From positions 868,001 to 932,000 of the forward strand of contig NZ_CP118259.1 in the NCBI RefSeq assembly GCF_013337045.2: 64,000 nt of DNA, in the 5' to 3' direction. Of the stretch, positions 20,128-29,435 are shown one piece after another; within the stretch, counting starts at the first letter, position 1; each line of letters starts with the position of its first letter. The DNA is from Agrobacterium vitis. GTDB lineage: Bacteria > Pseudomonadota > Alphaproteobacteria > Rhizobiales > Rhizobiaceae. The notes under the pieces were generated by a model, which saw nothing but the letters and a program-made list of their open reading frames with translations, did no database searches and was not told where the DNA came from. Both the position numbers and the translations under genes were made by a program.

Positions 20128-21102
20128 TTAATTGCGGTGTGCCTTGAACCAGTCCGCCGCCGTTTTAACGATCAGGTTGATATCGGTATATTGGGGCGTC
20201 CAGCCCAGCAGGCTGCGGGCCTTGTCTCCGGAAGCGTAGAGAATCGGCGCATCGCCAGCCCGCCTTGGCGCATATTTGATCGGAACGGCCGCGCCGACCG
20301 CCTGAGACACCGCGTCCAGCAACTCCTTGACCGATGTACCCTTGCCGGTCGCCAGATTGAACGCGCTGCTTTCGCCACCCTTTTGCAGGTAGTCGATGGC
20401 CAGGACATGGGCGTCAGCGAGATCGCAGACATGGATATAGTCGCGGACGGCGGTACCATCAGGCGTATTATAATCGGTGCCGAACACATTGAATTCGGTC
20501 TGCCGCATGGCTGCCAGAACCGCCAGCGGAATGGCATGGGTTTCCGGATCGTGACGTTCGCCAAGATCGCCTTCCGGATCAAGACCGGCGGCGTTGAAAT
20601 AGCGCATGGCCACCCATTTCAATCCATAGGCATGGCCGTAATCCTTCAGCGCCTGCTCAATGACAAGCTTGGAAAATCCATAGGGATTGACCGGGCTCTG
20701 CGGAGCTTCCTCGACGATTGGCAGGCTTTTGACCTCACCATACGTGGCGCAGGTCGAGGAAAACACGATGGTGTCAACGCCGTTGCGGCGCATGGCATCC
20801 AACAGGCAGACCGAACCATGGATGTTGTTATTGTAATATTTCGCCGGGTCCGTCACCGATTCGCCAACAGCGGCGAAGGCTGCGAAATGCATCACGCATT
20901 CCGGCTTGTATTGGCTGAGAACCGCATCAAGCCGTGCGCCATCGGCAATGTCACCGTGTTCGAACGGACCCCATTTCACCGAATCCGCGTGGCCGTGAAC
21001 CAGGTTGTCATAGACCACAGGTGTGTAACCCGCCTTGGACAAAGCCTTGCAGGCATGGCTTCCGATATAGCCGGCTCCGCCGACAACAAGGATATTCTTC
21101 AT
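20128..21102 (-). CDS. galE: UDP-glucose 4-epimerase
   Basis: A 324-residue extended SDR interconverting UDP-glucose and UDP-galactose. [14 protein letters not shown] binds [13 protein letters not shown] gives the active-site Ser/Thr, and [11 protein letters not shown] holds Tyr and Lys; [17 protein letters not shown] is the GalE-specific stretch. It overlaps the upstream uxs gene by four bases (ATGA), so the two are one transcript. UDP-galactose would feed succinoglycan- or LPS-type polymers. Confidence 0.94.
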   Translation of the reverse strand: MKNILVVGGAGYIGSHACKALSKAGYTPVVYDNLVHGHADSVKWGPFEHGDIADGARLDAVLSQYKPECVMHFAAFAAVGESVTDPAKYYNNNIHGSVCLLDAMRRNGVDTIVFSSTCATYGEVKSLPIVEEAPQSPVNPYGFSKLVIEQALKDYGHAYGLKWVAMRYFNAAGLDPEGDLGERHDPETHAIPLAVLAAMRQTEFNVFGTDYNTPDGTAVRDYIHVCDLADAHVLAIDYLQKGGESSAFNLATGKGTSVKELLDAVSQAVGAAVPIKYAPRRAGDAPILYASGDKARSLLGWTPQYTDINLIVKTAADWFKAHRN

Positions 21103-22094
21103 GACAATGTATCCAGATTGATGTTGGCAGCACTGGTGTTAATGGTGCGTCCCGTTTCCGCCGCGAAATACGGGATCGACCGCTTCAGTCCTTCACGCAG
21201 CCGCACTTTCGGCTCCCAGCCCAGCAATTGCCCGGCAAGGGTGATGTCGGGACGCCGCAGCAGAGGATCGTCCTTCGGCAGCGGCCTGTCGATGATAACC
21301 GACCGGCTGCCGGTCATTTCCAGAATGATGTCTGCCAGTTCCCTTACGGTAAATTCGCCGGGATCGCCGATATTCACAGGCCCGGTGATCGAGGCGTCAG
21401 AGCGCATCAGTCGGAAAAATCCCTCGATCAGATCATCGACATAGCAGAAGGACCGGGTCTGCGTGCCGCCGCCATAAAGCTCCAGCGGCGCCTCTTCCAG
21501 GGCGCGGACGATGAAGTTGGAGACCACCCGTCCGTCCTGCGGGTCCATGTTGGGACCATAGGTATTGAAAATCCGCACCACCTTGATTTCAACGCCATGC
21601 TGGCGGTGATAATCGAAACAAAGGGTTTCGGCGGCGCGCTTGCCTTCGTCATAGCAGGCCCGCGGCCCTATCGTGTTGACCGCGCCACGGTAGCTTTCCG
21701 TCTGCGGATGAACCTGCGGATCGCCGTAGATCTCGCTGGTTGATGCTTGAAACACCCGCGCGCCGCAGGCGACAGCCAGGTCCAGCACGTTTTTCATGCC
21801 AAGCACATTGATCAGCATCGTGCCGACAGGATCGATCTGATATTGCGGCGGCGAGGCGGGGCAGGCGAGATTCCAGATCTCGTCATAGTCGCCTTGCGGC
21901 AAGGGATCGCGGACATCCGCCTGGATAAAGGACAGTTTGGGATTGGCCAGCAGAGGTTCGATATTCTTGCGCCGTCCGGTCTGGAGATTGTCCAGGCAGA
22001 CCACATCGCAGCCTTCGTCAAGCAATCGTGCGCAGACGTGGGAACCGAGAAATCCAGCGCCGCCGGTCACCAATGCCGTCCGTGTCTTTCCCAT
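21099..22094 (-). CDS. uxs: UDP-glucuronate decarboxylase (UDP-xylose synthase)
   Basis: A 331-residue extended SDR. Beyond the [15 protein letters not shown] nucleotide loop and the YDEGKRAAE catalytic pair, it has the strong UXS markers [19 protein letters not shown] and [20 protein letters not shown]. The reaction makes UDP-xylose from UDP-glucuronate with NAD recycling. ATG 22094 has GAGG five bases upstream; the longer frame lacks family similarity. It is the first gene of the uxs-galE-ugd set, so UDP-glucose can be taken to UDP-glucuronate and UDP-xylose within one locus. Confidence 0.9.
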   Translation of the reverse strand: MGKTRTALVTGGAGFLGSHVCARLLDEGCDVVCLDNLQTGRRKNIEPLLANPKLSFIQADVRDPLPQGDYDEIWNLACPASPPQYQIDPVGTMLINVLGMKNVLDLAVACGARVFQASTSEIYGDPQVHPQTESYRGAVNTIGPRACYDEGKRAAETLCFDYHRQHGVEIKVVRIFNTYGPNMDPQDGRVVSNFIVRALEEAPLELYGGGTQTRSFCYVDDLIEGFFRLMRSDASITGPVNIGDPGEFTVRELADIILEMTGSRSVIIDRPLPKDDPLLRRPDITLAGQLLGWEPKVRLREGLKRSIPYFAAETGRTINTSAANINLDTLS

Positions 22095-22231
22095 AGCGTC
22101 CTCTTGCAGTCCGTTGCCGTTCATGTAGGGGAAGGGGTCAGGCCCTGTCAATTCCAGGCCACCAGCAATCAACCATTATGAGCGACGACACTCGCAACCC
22201 GCACGTTGCCGATGCCTTTGCACCCGTTCCG

Positions 22232-23632
22232 TCAATCCTCATTGCCCTGCTGGCGCGATTTCAGTTTCGATCCGGCAATGCGCGCCACCAGATCCGGCAG
22301 GCTTTCGATTTCGCCCCATTTGCCGGTGCGTTTCGGCAGATCGACGGAGGAGGCGGGCAAAACGGCGGAGGAAAAGCCAAGCTTTTCGGCCTCTTTCAAC
22401 CGCTGCGCCGTATGCGATACCGGTCGTACAGCACCCGACAGGCTGATTTCGCCAAAATAAACGCAATCGGCGGGCAGGGCGACGCCAGCCAGCGATGAGA
22501 CCAGGGCCGAGGCAATCGCCATATCGGCAGCGGGTTCTGTGATTCGGTAACCGCCTGCCACATTCAGATAGACATCGTGCTGGCCAAGTCTGACGCCGCA
22601 ATGAGCCTCCAGCACGGCGAGAATCATCGCCAGGCGGCTGGAATCCCAGCCGACCACGGCCCGGCGCGGCGTGCCAAGCGCTGTCGCGGCCACGAGAGCC
22701 TGTACTTCGACCAGCACGGGACGTGTGCCTTCCATGCCGGCAAACACCGCAGCGCCTGGCGCTTTTTCATTGCGCTCGCCCAGAAACAGTTCCGATGGAT
22801 TGGCGACTTCGCGCAGGCCCCGATCCGACATTTCGAACACGCCGATCTCGTCGGTTGGGCCAAATCGGTTTTTGACGGTGCGCAGGATGCGGTAATGGTG
22901 ACCCCGATCGCCTTCGAAATACAGCACGGCATCGACCATGTGCTCGACGACGCGGGGACCGGCAATCTGGCCTTCCTTGGTGACGTGGCCGACCAGAACC
23001 ATGGTGGCGCCAGTCTGCTTGGCAAAACGAATCATCGCCTGCACGCCGGTGCGCACCTGCGTCACCGTGCCGGGGGCCGAATCGGCAGTATCGCTCCACA
23101 GAGTCTGGATCGAATCGATGATGACAAGATCGGGCCGTTTGCCCTCGGAAATCGTCGCCAGAATGTCCTCGACATTGGTTTCCGCTGCCAGCAGTACATC
23201 GGTATCGGCGGCATTCAGCCGCTGGGCGCGCAGCCGCACCTGCGCCACGGCCTCTTCGCCCGAGACATAGACGACGCGGTGCCCCTGCCGCGACAAGGCG
23301 GCGGCGGCCTGCATCAGCAGGGTGGATTTACCGATGCCCGGATCGCCGCCGATCAGCACGGCAGAGCCGCGCACAAAACCTCCGCCGGTTGCCCGGTCCA
23401 GCTCCGACAGGCCGGTCGGAATGCGCGGCGCCTCCTCGATTTCGCCAGACAGCGAGGTCAGCGTCACCGCCCGGCCTTTCTTTGGCACCTTGCCGGGACC
23501 AGAGCCGATGCCACCCATCGGATCTTCCTCGACAATGGTGTTCCATTGTGCGCAACCATCGCATTTGCCAGCCCAGCGGCTGTGAACCGTGCCGCAGTTC
23601 TGGCAGATGAATTGGGTCTTGGCCTTGGCCAT
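22232..23632 (-). CDS. radA: DNA repair protein RadA (Sms)
   Basis: A 466-residue RecA-like branch-migration ATPase. The N-terminal zinc finger is CQNCGTVHSRWAGKCDGC; Walker A is GGDPGIGKSTL; the RadA-specific KNRFG motif sits in LRTVKNRFGPTDEIG; the C-terminal third is the Lon-protease-like domain ending in IAGSKLKSR. The start MAKAKTQF is the family start; the 13 codons upstream are ignored. It is separated from cvpA by the three UDP-sugar genes, whereas I remember radA and cvpA as close neighbours in other Rhizobiaceae. Confidence 0.95.
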   Translation of the reverse strand: MAKAKTQFICQNCGTVHSRWAGKCDGCAQWNTIVEEDPMGGIGSGPGKVPKKGRAVTLTSLSGEIEEAPRIPTGLSELDRATGGGFVRGSAVLIGGDPGIGKSTLLMQAAAALSRQGHRVVYVSGEEAVAQVRLRAQRLNAADTDVLLAAETNVEDILATISEGKRPDLVIIDSIQTLWSDTADSAPGTVTQVRTGVQAMIRFAKQTGATMVLVGHVTKEGQIAGPRVVEHMVDAVLYFEGDRGHHYRILRTVKNRFGPTDEIGVFEMSDRGLREVANPSELFLGERNEKAPGAAVFAGMEGTRPVLVEVQALVAATALGTPRRAVVGWDSSRLAMILAVLEAHCGVRLGQHDVYLNVAGGYRITEPAADMAIASALVSSLAGVALPADCVYFGEISLSGAVRPVSHTAQRLKEAEKLGFSSAVLPASSVDLPKRTGKWGEIESLPDLVARIAGSKLKSRQQGNED

Positions 23633-23748
23633 GCATTGCCTTTCGCGCAGGCGCCCCGAAATTCGGAACAAACTGTGAATCTACCCTTTCAGGTAGGGGA
23701 AATGGCTCCCTTATGCAAGGCCAGAATTTGGGTGGGGAACGTGGCTCC

Positions 23749-23772
23749 CGATTTTCCCGAAAAGACAAACGA
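23749..23772 (+). repeat. Dispersed 24-bp intergenic repeat, copy A
   Basis: A 24-bp core reading cgattttcccgaaaagacaa then acga, upstream of radA. Near-identical cores occur at 41754-41777 and 56945-56968, all in the same orientation and all intergenic, each preceded by a variant of aaagtgg/ctcc. A partial copy is at 48910-48930. Confidence 0.6.
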
Positions 23773-23812
23773 AAACAAAAGACGCGGCGGTTTATCTGGT
23801 CCAATCCGAACC

Positions 23813-24856
23813 TTAAAGACCCCAGAATTTCAAGGTTTTGGTTTTGGTTTTGGAGCCGGCCCAAAGAATGTAACCATTGGGTGTCACGTCATGGATTTTA
23901 AACGTGGATTGGACATTTGGATAGAGATTGGCGTGGACGATGCTTGGCACGACCTGCGCTTTCGCGGTGGCGTAGTCACTCCAGGTCACGCCATGTGAGG
24001 TTGTCCAGTCATTGCTGGGTTCTTCCCCGGTTGTGTAGAGCTGCGGCGACAAAATATCGATATTGGCATCGTCGAAGAAAGCGAACATCAGGGATTTGGC
24101 ATCGGCTATTCCGAAGGGAGCGGAATGGCTGACTGTCACCAGCACTTTGAAGCCAGCGGCCCGCGCATTGGCAAAGGATTGGTGGAATGCGCCACTCAAA
24201 CCGCGATTGCCTTCCTCTATATCATAGGCGATGCCTTTATAAGCGGAAAATGCCCCAGACTTGATGCAGGCGTCGATGCTCTGCAAAGTGGATGCGCTGA
24301 AACGTCCACTGGCGTTCCCGCCACCAAGGGTGATGTATTTTTCTCCGACAAGCGATGGGAGGATGGGAGCGCTCTGGGCGAGTGCTTTGGTCGGATTGGA
24401 ATAGCCACTGAAGGCAAGGTCCATCGTGGTATTACTGGGGCCTGCTGCACGATGCCACGTTTTGTGCCAGTAGCCAATGTTTTCTGGCGGAGCAGGATGC
24501 GGGGTGGGGACTGAATGAGCGCCCGTTGCAGGGATGGCGATCAGGCCCCCAATTTGCAGATCGGTTCCAGAAATATGCGAATTGGCCGCCGCGATCTGTT
24601 TGGCCGTGACACTTGCGCAGTCGTTGACGGTTGCTGCTATGCTGACGAAGGTATCGCCGGGCTGCACGGTGTAGCGCAGCGCTGGAATACCTTTGGTCCC
24701 GGAGGGAACCGAAAGGACCTGCAAAGCCAATGGTTCCGGCATGGACGTGGCGGCTTCAATCTCTGCTGCCGTCACTCCGGCGCAGGCGGCGATTTGCTTG
24801 GCAATGCTTGTGAAGGTGTCGCCTTTTTGAATTGTGTAGAAAAATGTCCCCAACAT
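23813..24856 (-). CDS. Two-LysM, GH18-like glycosidase protein
   Basis: A 347-residue protein with two LysM modules (residues ~5-50 and ~62-108) that should bind N-acetylglucosamine polymers. After a Pro-rich linker comes a domain resembling a GH18 barrel: YKGIAYDIEEG with the DxE pair Asp212/Glu214 at the usual catalytic strand, DILSPQLYTTGEE as the strand-6 equivalent, and NGYILWA near the end. The LysM modules carry internal Cys (CAGVTAAEI, CASVTAKQI), a pattern I associate with fungal LysM proteins. No signal peptide is visible although the substrate should be outside the cytoplasm. AAGGGA lies six bases before the ATG. Chitin or peptidoglycan as substrate is inference. Confidence 0.7.
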   Translation of the reverse strand: MLGTFFYTIQKGDTFTSIAKQIAACAGVTAAEIEAATSMPEPLALQVLSVPSGTKGIPALRYTVQPGDTFVSIAATVNDCASVTAKQIAAANSHISGTDLQIGGLIAIPATGAHSVPTPHPAPPENIGYWHKTWHRAAGPSNTTMDLAFSGYSNPTKALAQSAPILPSLVGEKYITLGGGNASGRFSASTLQSIDACIKSGAFSAYKGIAYDIEEGNRGLSGAFHQSFANARAAGFKVLVTVSHSAPFGIADAKSLMFAFFDDANIDILSPQLYTTGEEPSNDWTTSHGVTWSDYATAKAQVVPSIVHANLYPNVQSTFKIHDVTPNGYILWAGSKTKTKTLKFWGL

Positions 24857-24927
24857 ATAATTTCCCTTGGTTGCATCTGCGACAACCGTGTTGTTGCAGG
24901 AATGGCAATCAAGGGATGTGATTTTTG

Positions 24928-26112
24928 CTACACTCCGTGATCGGAACGGTCATCGGCCTCCAGATAATGCCGTTCATAGCGCAGGCCGAGGCCGGTCAGC
25001 ATTTCATAGCCGATTGTTCCTGCCGCCCGGGCGACGTCATCAATGGGCATGTTTGGTCCGAACAGTTCGATATAGTCGCCGGCGGCAATCGCTTTTTCCG
25101 GCACGTCACTGACGTCGAAGATCGTCATGTCCATGGTGATGCGGCCAACAACCGGCACCTTGTATCCGGCGATAGAGCCATAGGCCCCCGGCGATCCGGT
25201 ATCGCGTAATGTCGTGCCGTGGCCTGAGAGATTGCGCAGGTAACCATCGGCATAGCCGACGGAGGCAATGGCCAGACGGCTTTCTCTCGCCAACTTGCAG
25301 GTGGCGCCGTAGCTGACGGTTTCCCCGCTCTTGGCCTGGCGGACCTGGAGAATGCGCGCCTCGGCCTTGACCACTGGACGCATCGGGTTGGGCAGGCCCG
25401 TGACCGCTTCGCCGCCGTAAAGCGCGATGCCGGGGCGGGTGAGGTCGAAATGATAATCGGGGCCGAGTAAAGTTCCAGCAGAGGCTGAAAGGCTTGATTC
25501 AATTCCCTCGAAAGCCGCGCTAACCTGATGAAAAGCCTGCAATTGCTGCTGGTTCATCGGCGAGGATGGATCGTCTGCGCAGGCGAGATGGCTCAAAATC
25601 AGCACCGGTGAAAAGCTGGCCGGGCGCGAAACGTCAGTCGCCAGAAACAAGGCGTCGTCCATGCTGAGGCCCAAACGGTTGAAGCCAGTATCGACATGCA
25701 GGGCGCATGGATGTTCGCCATGCTCGGCCACGGTCCGCATCCAGAATGCCAGCTGCTCCTCACTGGCAATCACCGGCACCAGATCGTGCTCGAAAAACAG
25801 CGGTTCCATTCCCTCCCAGATCCCTGACAGCACGAAAATCCGGGCGTCCGGCGCATAGGTCCGCAAGGTCGCGCCTTCCGATGGCAGCGCCACGAAAAAA
25901 TCCCGCGCACCGGCATTGTAAAGTGTCTGCCCTGCATCCTCGATACCAATGCCGTAGCCATCGGCCTTCACCACGGCGCCCGCCCGCGCCTGGCCGGATC
26001 GCTTCGCCATCTCGCGCCAATTGTCGGCCAGCGCCTGGAGGTCGATTGTCACACGCAGCGGTGCGGTCAGGAATTCATCGGAAGGGGGGATGGAAAAGGC
26101 AGGAAGGGTCAT
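24928..26112 (-). CDS. alr: Alanine racemase
   Basis: A 394-residue PLP enzyme producing D-alanine for peptidoglycan. AGAVVKADGYGIG contains the PLP-binding Lys; VSYGATCKL in the C-terminal domain carries the catalytic Tyr; RPGIALYGGEAV and VGRITMDMTIFDVSD are further family stretches. The start MTLPAFSIPPSDEFL is preferred to an ATG 15 codons earlier. Divergent from the AraC-type regulator gene. Confidence 0.94.
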   Translation of the reverse strand: MTLPAFSIPPSDEFLTAPLRVTIDLQALADNWREMAKRSGQARAGAVVKADGYGIGIEDAGQTLYNAGARDFFVALPSEGATLRTYAPDARIFVLSGIWEGMEPLFFEHDLVPVIASEEQLAFWMRTVAEHGEHPCALHVDTGFNRLGLSMDDALFLATDVSRPASFSPVLILSHLACADDPSSPMNQQQLQAFHQVSAAFEGIESSLSASAGTLLGPDYHFDLTRPGIALYGGEAVTGLPNPMRPVVKAEARILQVRQAKSGETVSYGATCKLARESRLAIASVGYADGYLRNLSGHGTTLRDTGSPGAYGSIAGYKVPVVGRITMDMTIFDVSDVPEKAIAAGDYIELFGPNMPIDDVARAAGTIGYEMLTGLGLRYERHYLEADDRSDHGV

Positions 26113-26201
26113 GGAAACAGCTTTTTGCAAACAATAATGGTAGCCGGACCCTATCACTTTTCTTCAAGACTGGAATGCCGGGCTGGTGTTATTGTCTGGC
26201 G

Positions 26202-27056
26202 ATGAACATGCTTTCACCGGTTTCCACCAGCCTTGCGTCAGTGCCCATTCGGGAGCAGACCCGCTTCTGGCGGGATGCCCGGTTTGGCGGCATGAAATGC
26301 ATGAGCGCGACCTTCGTCACCCATCGGTTTTCCCCGCATGCCCATGAGCATTTCGGCATCGGCGCCATGGAGACGGGACAGAAAATTGCCACTATTCGCG
26401 GCTGCCGGCAGATTTGTGGACCGGGCGATCTCTATCTGATCAATCCGGAGGAGATCCACGATGGCAGTCCTGCGGGTGGGGTCTATCGATATCGGATGAT
26501 CTATCCGTCGGTCGCCATGGTGTGCGACGTTCTGCAAGAGACGAGCAAGAGACCGTCGTGGGGAACGCCGTCCTTTCGCCAACAGATCGTCACAGATCCG
26601 GCTTTGGCGCAGGCCTTTAACAGGATGCACAGGCAAATAGAGCAGGCAGATGGAATGCTCGGTGCCGAAGAGGGGATGCTGGACATACTCACCGCTCTTT
26701 TCACCCGCCATGGCGTTGTTGCGCCTGCGTCCTCTGCTGCTCGCCCCGACACGGCGATGGCGAGGGTGAGAGACTATCTCCATGCGAATTTTGCTGAGGA
26801 TATCGGCCTTGAGCATCTGGCGGGGTTGGTTGGCTGTAGCCGCGCGCATTTGATCCGCAGCTTTCGCGCCACCTATCACATTACGCCCCATGCCTACCTG
26901 ACACTTCGGCGCATTCGAGAAGCGGAGTCCATGCTGGCCAAGGACGCTGCGCCTGCCGATGTTGCCTTTGCCTGCGGCTTTGCCGATCAGGCGCATTTTA
27001 CCCGCAATTTCAAGGCGCGGATGGGCATGACCCCGGCGCAATTTCGCCGGGGATAG
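26202..27056 (+). CDS. AraC-family transcriptional regulator
   Basis: A 284-residue regulator. The first ~130 residues look like an AraC-type cupin sensor (THRFSPHAHEHFGIGAMETG, then CGPGDLYLINPEEIHDGSP). The C-terminal ~100 residues are the double helix-turn-helix: IGLEHLAGLVGCSRAHLIRSF and VAFACGFADQAHFTRNFK, ending MGMTPAQFRR. A much longer frame is open upstream but lies antisense to alr. I chose ATG 26202 from family length; ATG 26175 is possible. Ligand unknown. It faces the amino-acid transport operon tail to tail, 9 bp apart. Confidence 0.88.
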   Translation: MNMLSPVSTSLASVPIREQTRFWRDARFGGMKCMSATFVTHRFSPHAHEHFGIGAMETGQKIATIRGCRQICGPGDLYLINPEEIHDGSPAGGVYRYRMIYPSVAMVCDVLQETSKRPSWGTPSFRQQIVTDPALAQAFNRMHRQIEQADGMLGAEEGMLDILTALFTRHGVVAPASSAARPDTAMARVRDYLHANFAEDIGLEHLAGLVGCSRAHLIRSFRATYHITPHAYLTLRRIREAESMLAKDAAPADVAFACGFADQAHFTRNFKARMGMTPAQFRRG

Positions 27057-27065
27057 GTTGAGGGA

Positions 27066-27725
27066 TCAATGCCCGACCGGTGCCGCGCCAAACCGGCGTT
27101 CCAGATATTTGGAATAGCGCGACAGCGGGTAGCAGATGGCGAAATAGAACAGCGCGACCAAGCCATAGACGGTGAAGGGCTGAAAAGTGGCATTGGTGAC
27201 GATGGTTCCGGCCTTTGACAATTCAACGAAACCGATGATCGAGGTCAGGGCCGTGCCTTTGACCACCTGAACCGAAAAACCCGCCGTTGGGGGAATGGCG
27301 ATCCGCATGGCCTGCGGCAGGATGATCAGCCGCATCTGCTGGCGATAGGTGAGGGCCAGGCTGGTGCCCGCTTCCCACTGGCCCTTTGGCACGGCTTCGA
27401 CGCAGCCGCGCCAGATCTCAGTCAGGAAAGCCGAGGTCCAGCAGGTCAGCGCCACACCGGCGGCGAGCCAGGCGGGAACGTCGATACCGAACAGGCCGAG
27501 ACCGAAAAAGGCGATGAACAGCTGCATCAGCAGCGGCGTGCCTTGGAAAAATTCAATGAAGCCACGCGCGAAGATCCGGGGCATGCGCTGTTTGGCAATG
27601 CGCAGCATCAAGATCACCAGTCCCAACGCGCCGCCGCACAGGAAGGACATCAGTGACAGAACCAGGGTCCAGCGGGCAGCCAGCAACAGATTACGAGCGA
27701 TATCCCAGAGGGTGAACTCAATCAT
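27066..27725 (-). CDS. Polar amino-acid ABC transporter permease (HisM type)
   Basis: A 219-residue inner-membrane permease with about five hydrophobic segments. The EAA-type loop is EAGTSLALTYRQQMRLIILPQAMRI (residue region 130-155), which contacts the ATPase, and FFQGTPLLMQLF is typical of glutamate/histidine-family permeases. It overlaps the second permease gene by four bases (ATGA). No ATP-binding subunit lies in this operon. Confidence 0.9.
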   Translation of the reverse strand: MIEFTLWDIARNLLLAARWTLVLSLMSFLCGGALGLVILMLRIAKQRMPRIFARGFIEFFQGTPLLMQLFIAFFGLGLFGIDVPAWLAAGVALTCWTSAFLTEIWRGCVEAVPKGQWEAGTSLALTYRQQMRLIILPQAMRIAIPPTAGFSVQVVKGTALTSIIGFVELSKAGTIVTNATFQPFTVYGLVALFYFAICYPLSRYSKYLERRFGAAPVGH

Positions 27726-28393
27726 CGGGTCACCCCTTTCGGAAAGATCTGTCGTCCGAGCAGCGCCAGCAATTGCCGAAGGCCGATGGCCAGCACCAGA
27801 TAGAGAGCGGTGGAGATCATGTAGGCTTCAAAGGCCCGGAAGGTGCGCGACTGGATGAAATTGGCGGCAAAAGTCAGGTCTTCGGCGGCAATCTGCGAGA
27901 CAACGGCGGAACCGAGCATAACGATGACCAGCTGCGACGATAGCGCCGGCCAGATGCGTTGCAGGGCAGGGACCAGAATGATCAGCCGGAAGGTTTGCAG
28001 CGGGCGAAGCGCCAGCGCGGTCCCGGCCTCGAACTGGCCTTTCGGGGTTGCCTCGATGCCAGCCCGGATGATTTCGCAGCTATAAGCGCCGAGATTGATG
28101 ATCATCGCCAGATTGGCGGCTTCCATCTCGGAGAGCTTCAGCCCGGTGGAGGGTAGGCCGAAAAAGATGAAGAACAGCTGGATCAGGAAGGGCGTATTGC
28201 GGATCAGTTCCACATAGGCGGCAACCGGTGGCTTGATCCATTTCGGTCCCAAGGCCCGCGCCCAGGCGCAGACGATGCCGAAGGCAATGCCGACCACGCC
28301 ACCCACCAGTGTCAGTTCGACCGTCACGCCAATACCCTTGAGGATGATTGGGTAGTATTCGCCAAACCAGCTGAAATCGAAAATATAATGCAT
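27722..28393 (-). CDS. Polar amino-acid ABC transporter permease (HisQ type)
   Basis: A 223-residue permease: N-terminal hydrophobic segments, IRNTPFLIQLFFIFFGLP, and the EAA loop FEAGTALALRPLQTFRLII. ATG 28393 (MHYIFDFSWFGEYY) is the family-like start. It pairs with the overlapping downstream permease to form a heterodimeric channel, fed by the binding protein encoded 111 bp upstream. Substrate within the polar amino-acid group cannot be read. Confidence 0.9.
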   Translation of the reverse strand: MHYIFDFSWFGEYYPIILKGIGVTVELTLVGGVVGIAFGIVCAWARALGPKWIKPPVAAYVELIRNTPFLIQLFFIFFGLPSTGLKLSEMEAANLAMIINLGAYSCEIIRAGIEATPKGQFEAGTALALRPLQTFRLIILVPALQRIWPALSSQLVIVMLGSAVVSQIAAEDLTFAANFIQSRTFRAFEAYMISTALYLVLAIGLRQLLALLGRQIFPKGVTR

Positions 28394-28504
28394 GATGAAA
28401 CCTGCTGGCAAAGCGAACTTATGCGGCTTTGCTGCCGTATCTGGCCTGCACAATCACCTCCGCCATTGCGGCTGCGGTGATTGTGCAGAAAATGTACCGT
28501 CTGA

Positions 28505-29287
28505 TCAGAGATCGGCGGGAAGCGGGGCGCCCAGCCATTTTTCGGAAATCTTGCTCAGCGAGCCATCGGCCTTGGCCTCGGCAATAATCGCATTGATCTT
28601 TTCCGTCAGCGCCGGTTCGTTCTTGTTGAAGCCGATGAAGCAGGGTGAATTCTTGATCAGGAACTTTGGCTCCGGACGCTTCGGCGGGTTCTTAGCGAGG
28701 ATAGCGGCGGCGACGACATTGCCGGTGGCAACCGCGTCAACCTGGCCGGAGAGGAAGGCGGAAATCGTGCCGTTATTGTCCTCGTAACGCTTGATGGTGG
28801 CGTCAGATGGCGCAACCTTGGTCAATTCCAGATCCTCGACCGCGCCACGGGTAACGCCGACCGACTTGCCCGACAGATCGGCAGCGGACTTGATGGCGGT
28901 ATCGGCTGGTGCAAACACGCCATTGTAGAAAGGTGCATAGGCGGAGGAGAAATCCACGACCTTTTCACGGTCCGGGTTCTTGCCGAGGCTGGAAATCACC
29001 AGATCGACCTTGTTGGTCTGCAAATAGGGAATGCGGTTGGCGCTGGTGACAGGCACCAGTTCCAGCTTGACGCCCAATTTCTTGGCAATCAGGGCGGCGG
29101 TGTCGATGTCATATCCGACGGGCTGCATGTCGGGACCAACGCTGCCAAACGGCGGAAAGTCTTGTGGCACCGCCACTTTCAGCGTGCCCCGCTTGGTAAT
29201 GTCGCCCAGCGCATCGGCATGGGCCGGCAGGACGGCGGCAAAGGTGGCAAGGGAAAGGCCAAGGGCAAGCAGGGTACGACGATGCAT
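28505..29287 (-). CDS. Periplasmic amino-acid-binding protein (ABC importer)
   Basis: A 260-residue type 3 solute-binding protein. The N-terminus MHRRTLLALGLSLATFAAV then PAHADALGD is a signal peptide with an AHA-DA cleavage site. GTLKVAVPQDFPPFGSVG, PVGYDIDTAALIAKKLG, DLVISSLGKNPDREKVVDFS and SVGVTRGAVEDLEL are the usual stretches of polar amino-acid binders. First gene of the binding protein-permease-permease operon. Confidence 0.92.
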   Translation of the reverse strand: MHRRTLLALGLSLATFAAVLPAHADALGDITKRGTLKVAVPQDFPPFGSVGPDMQPVGYDIDTAALIAKKLGVKLELVPVTSANRIPYLQTNKVDLVISSLGKNPDREKVVDFSSAYAPFYNGVFAPADTAIKSAADLSGKSVGVTRGAVEDLELTKVAPSDATIKRYEDNNGTISAFLSGQVDAVATGNVVAAAILAKNPPKRPEPKFLIKNSPCFIGFNKNEPALTEKINAIIAEAKADGSLSKISEKWLGAPLPADL

Positions 29288-29435
29288 AGGATGCTCCGGT
29301 TTGATATGATGCACAACTTGAAGCAATTGCTATGCCACTATGCAAAAAGCCGCCCGGTTGGGGCGGCTCTAAATCCTGCCTGGATTGACTATGTGCATTT
29401 GCGCAAAATTTAAGCAAGCGCCGCGCAAAGCATGG

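Noticed and set aside
20041..21444. 467-codon plus-strand open frame across galE and uxs
   Set aside because: Antisense to two overlapping genes with full motif sets.
22577..23998. 473-codon plus-strand open frame opposite radA
   Set aside because: Antisense shadow of a well-recognised gene; the His/Gly/Arg-rich product is typical of GC-rich antisense frames.
24928..27056. Long AraC reading starting at 25707
   Set aside because: The first 165 codons lie antisense to alr and are Arg/Pro/Ser-rich; family length supports a start at 26202.
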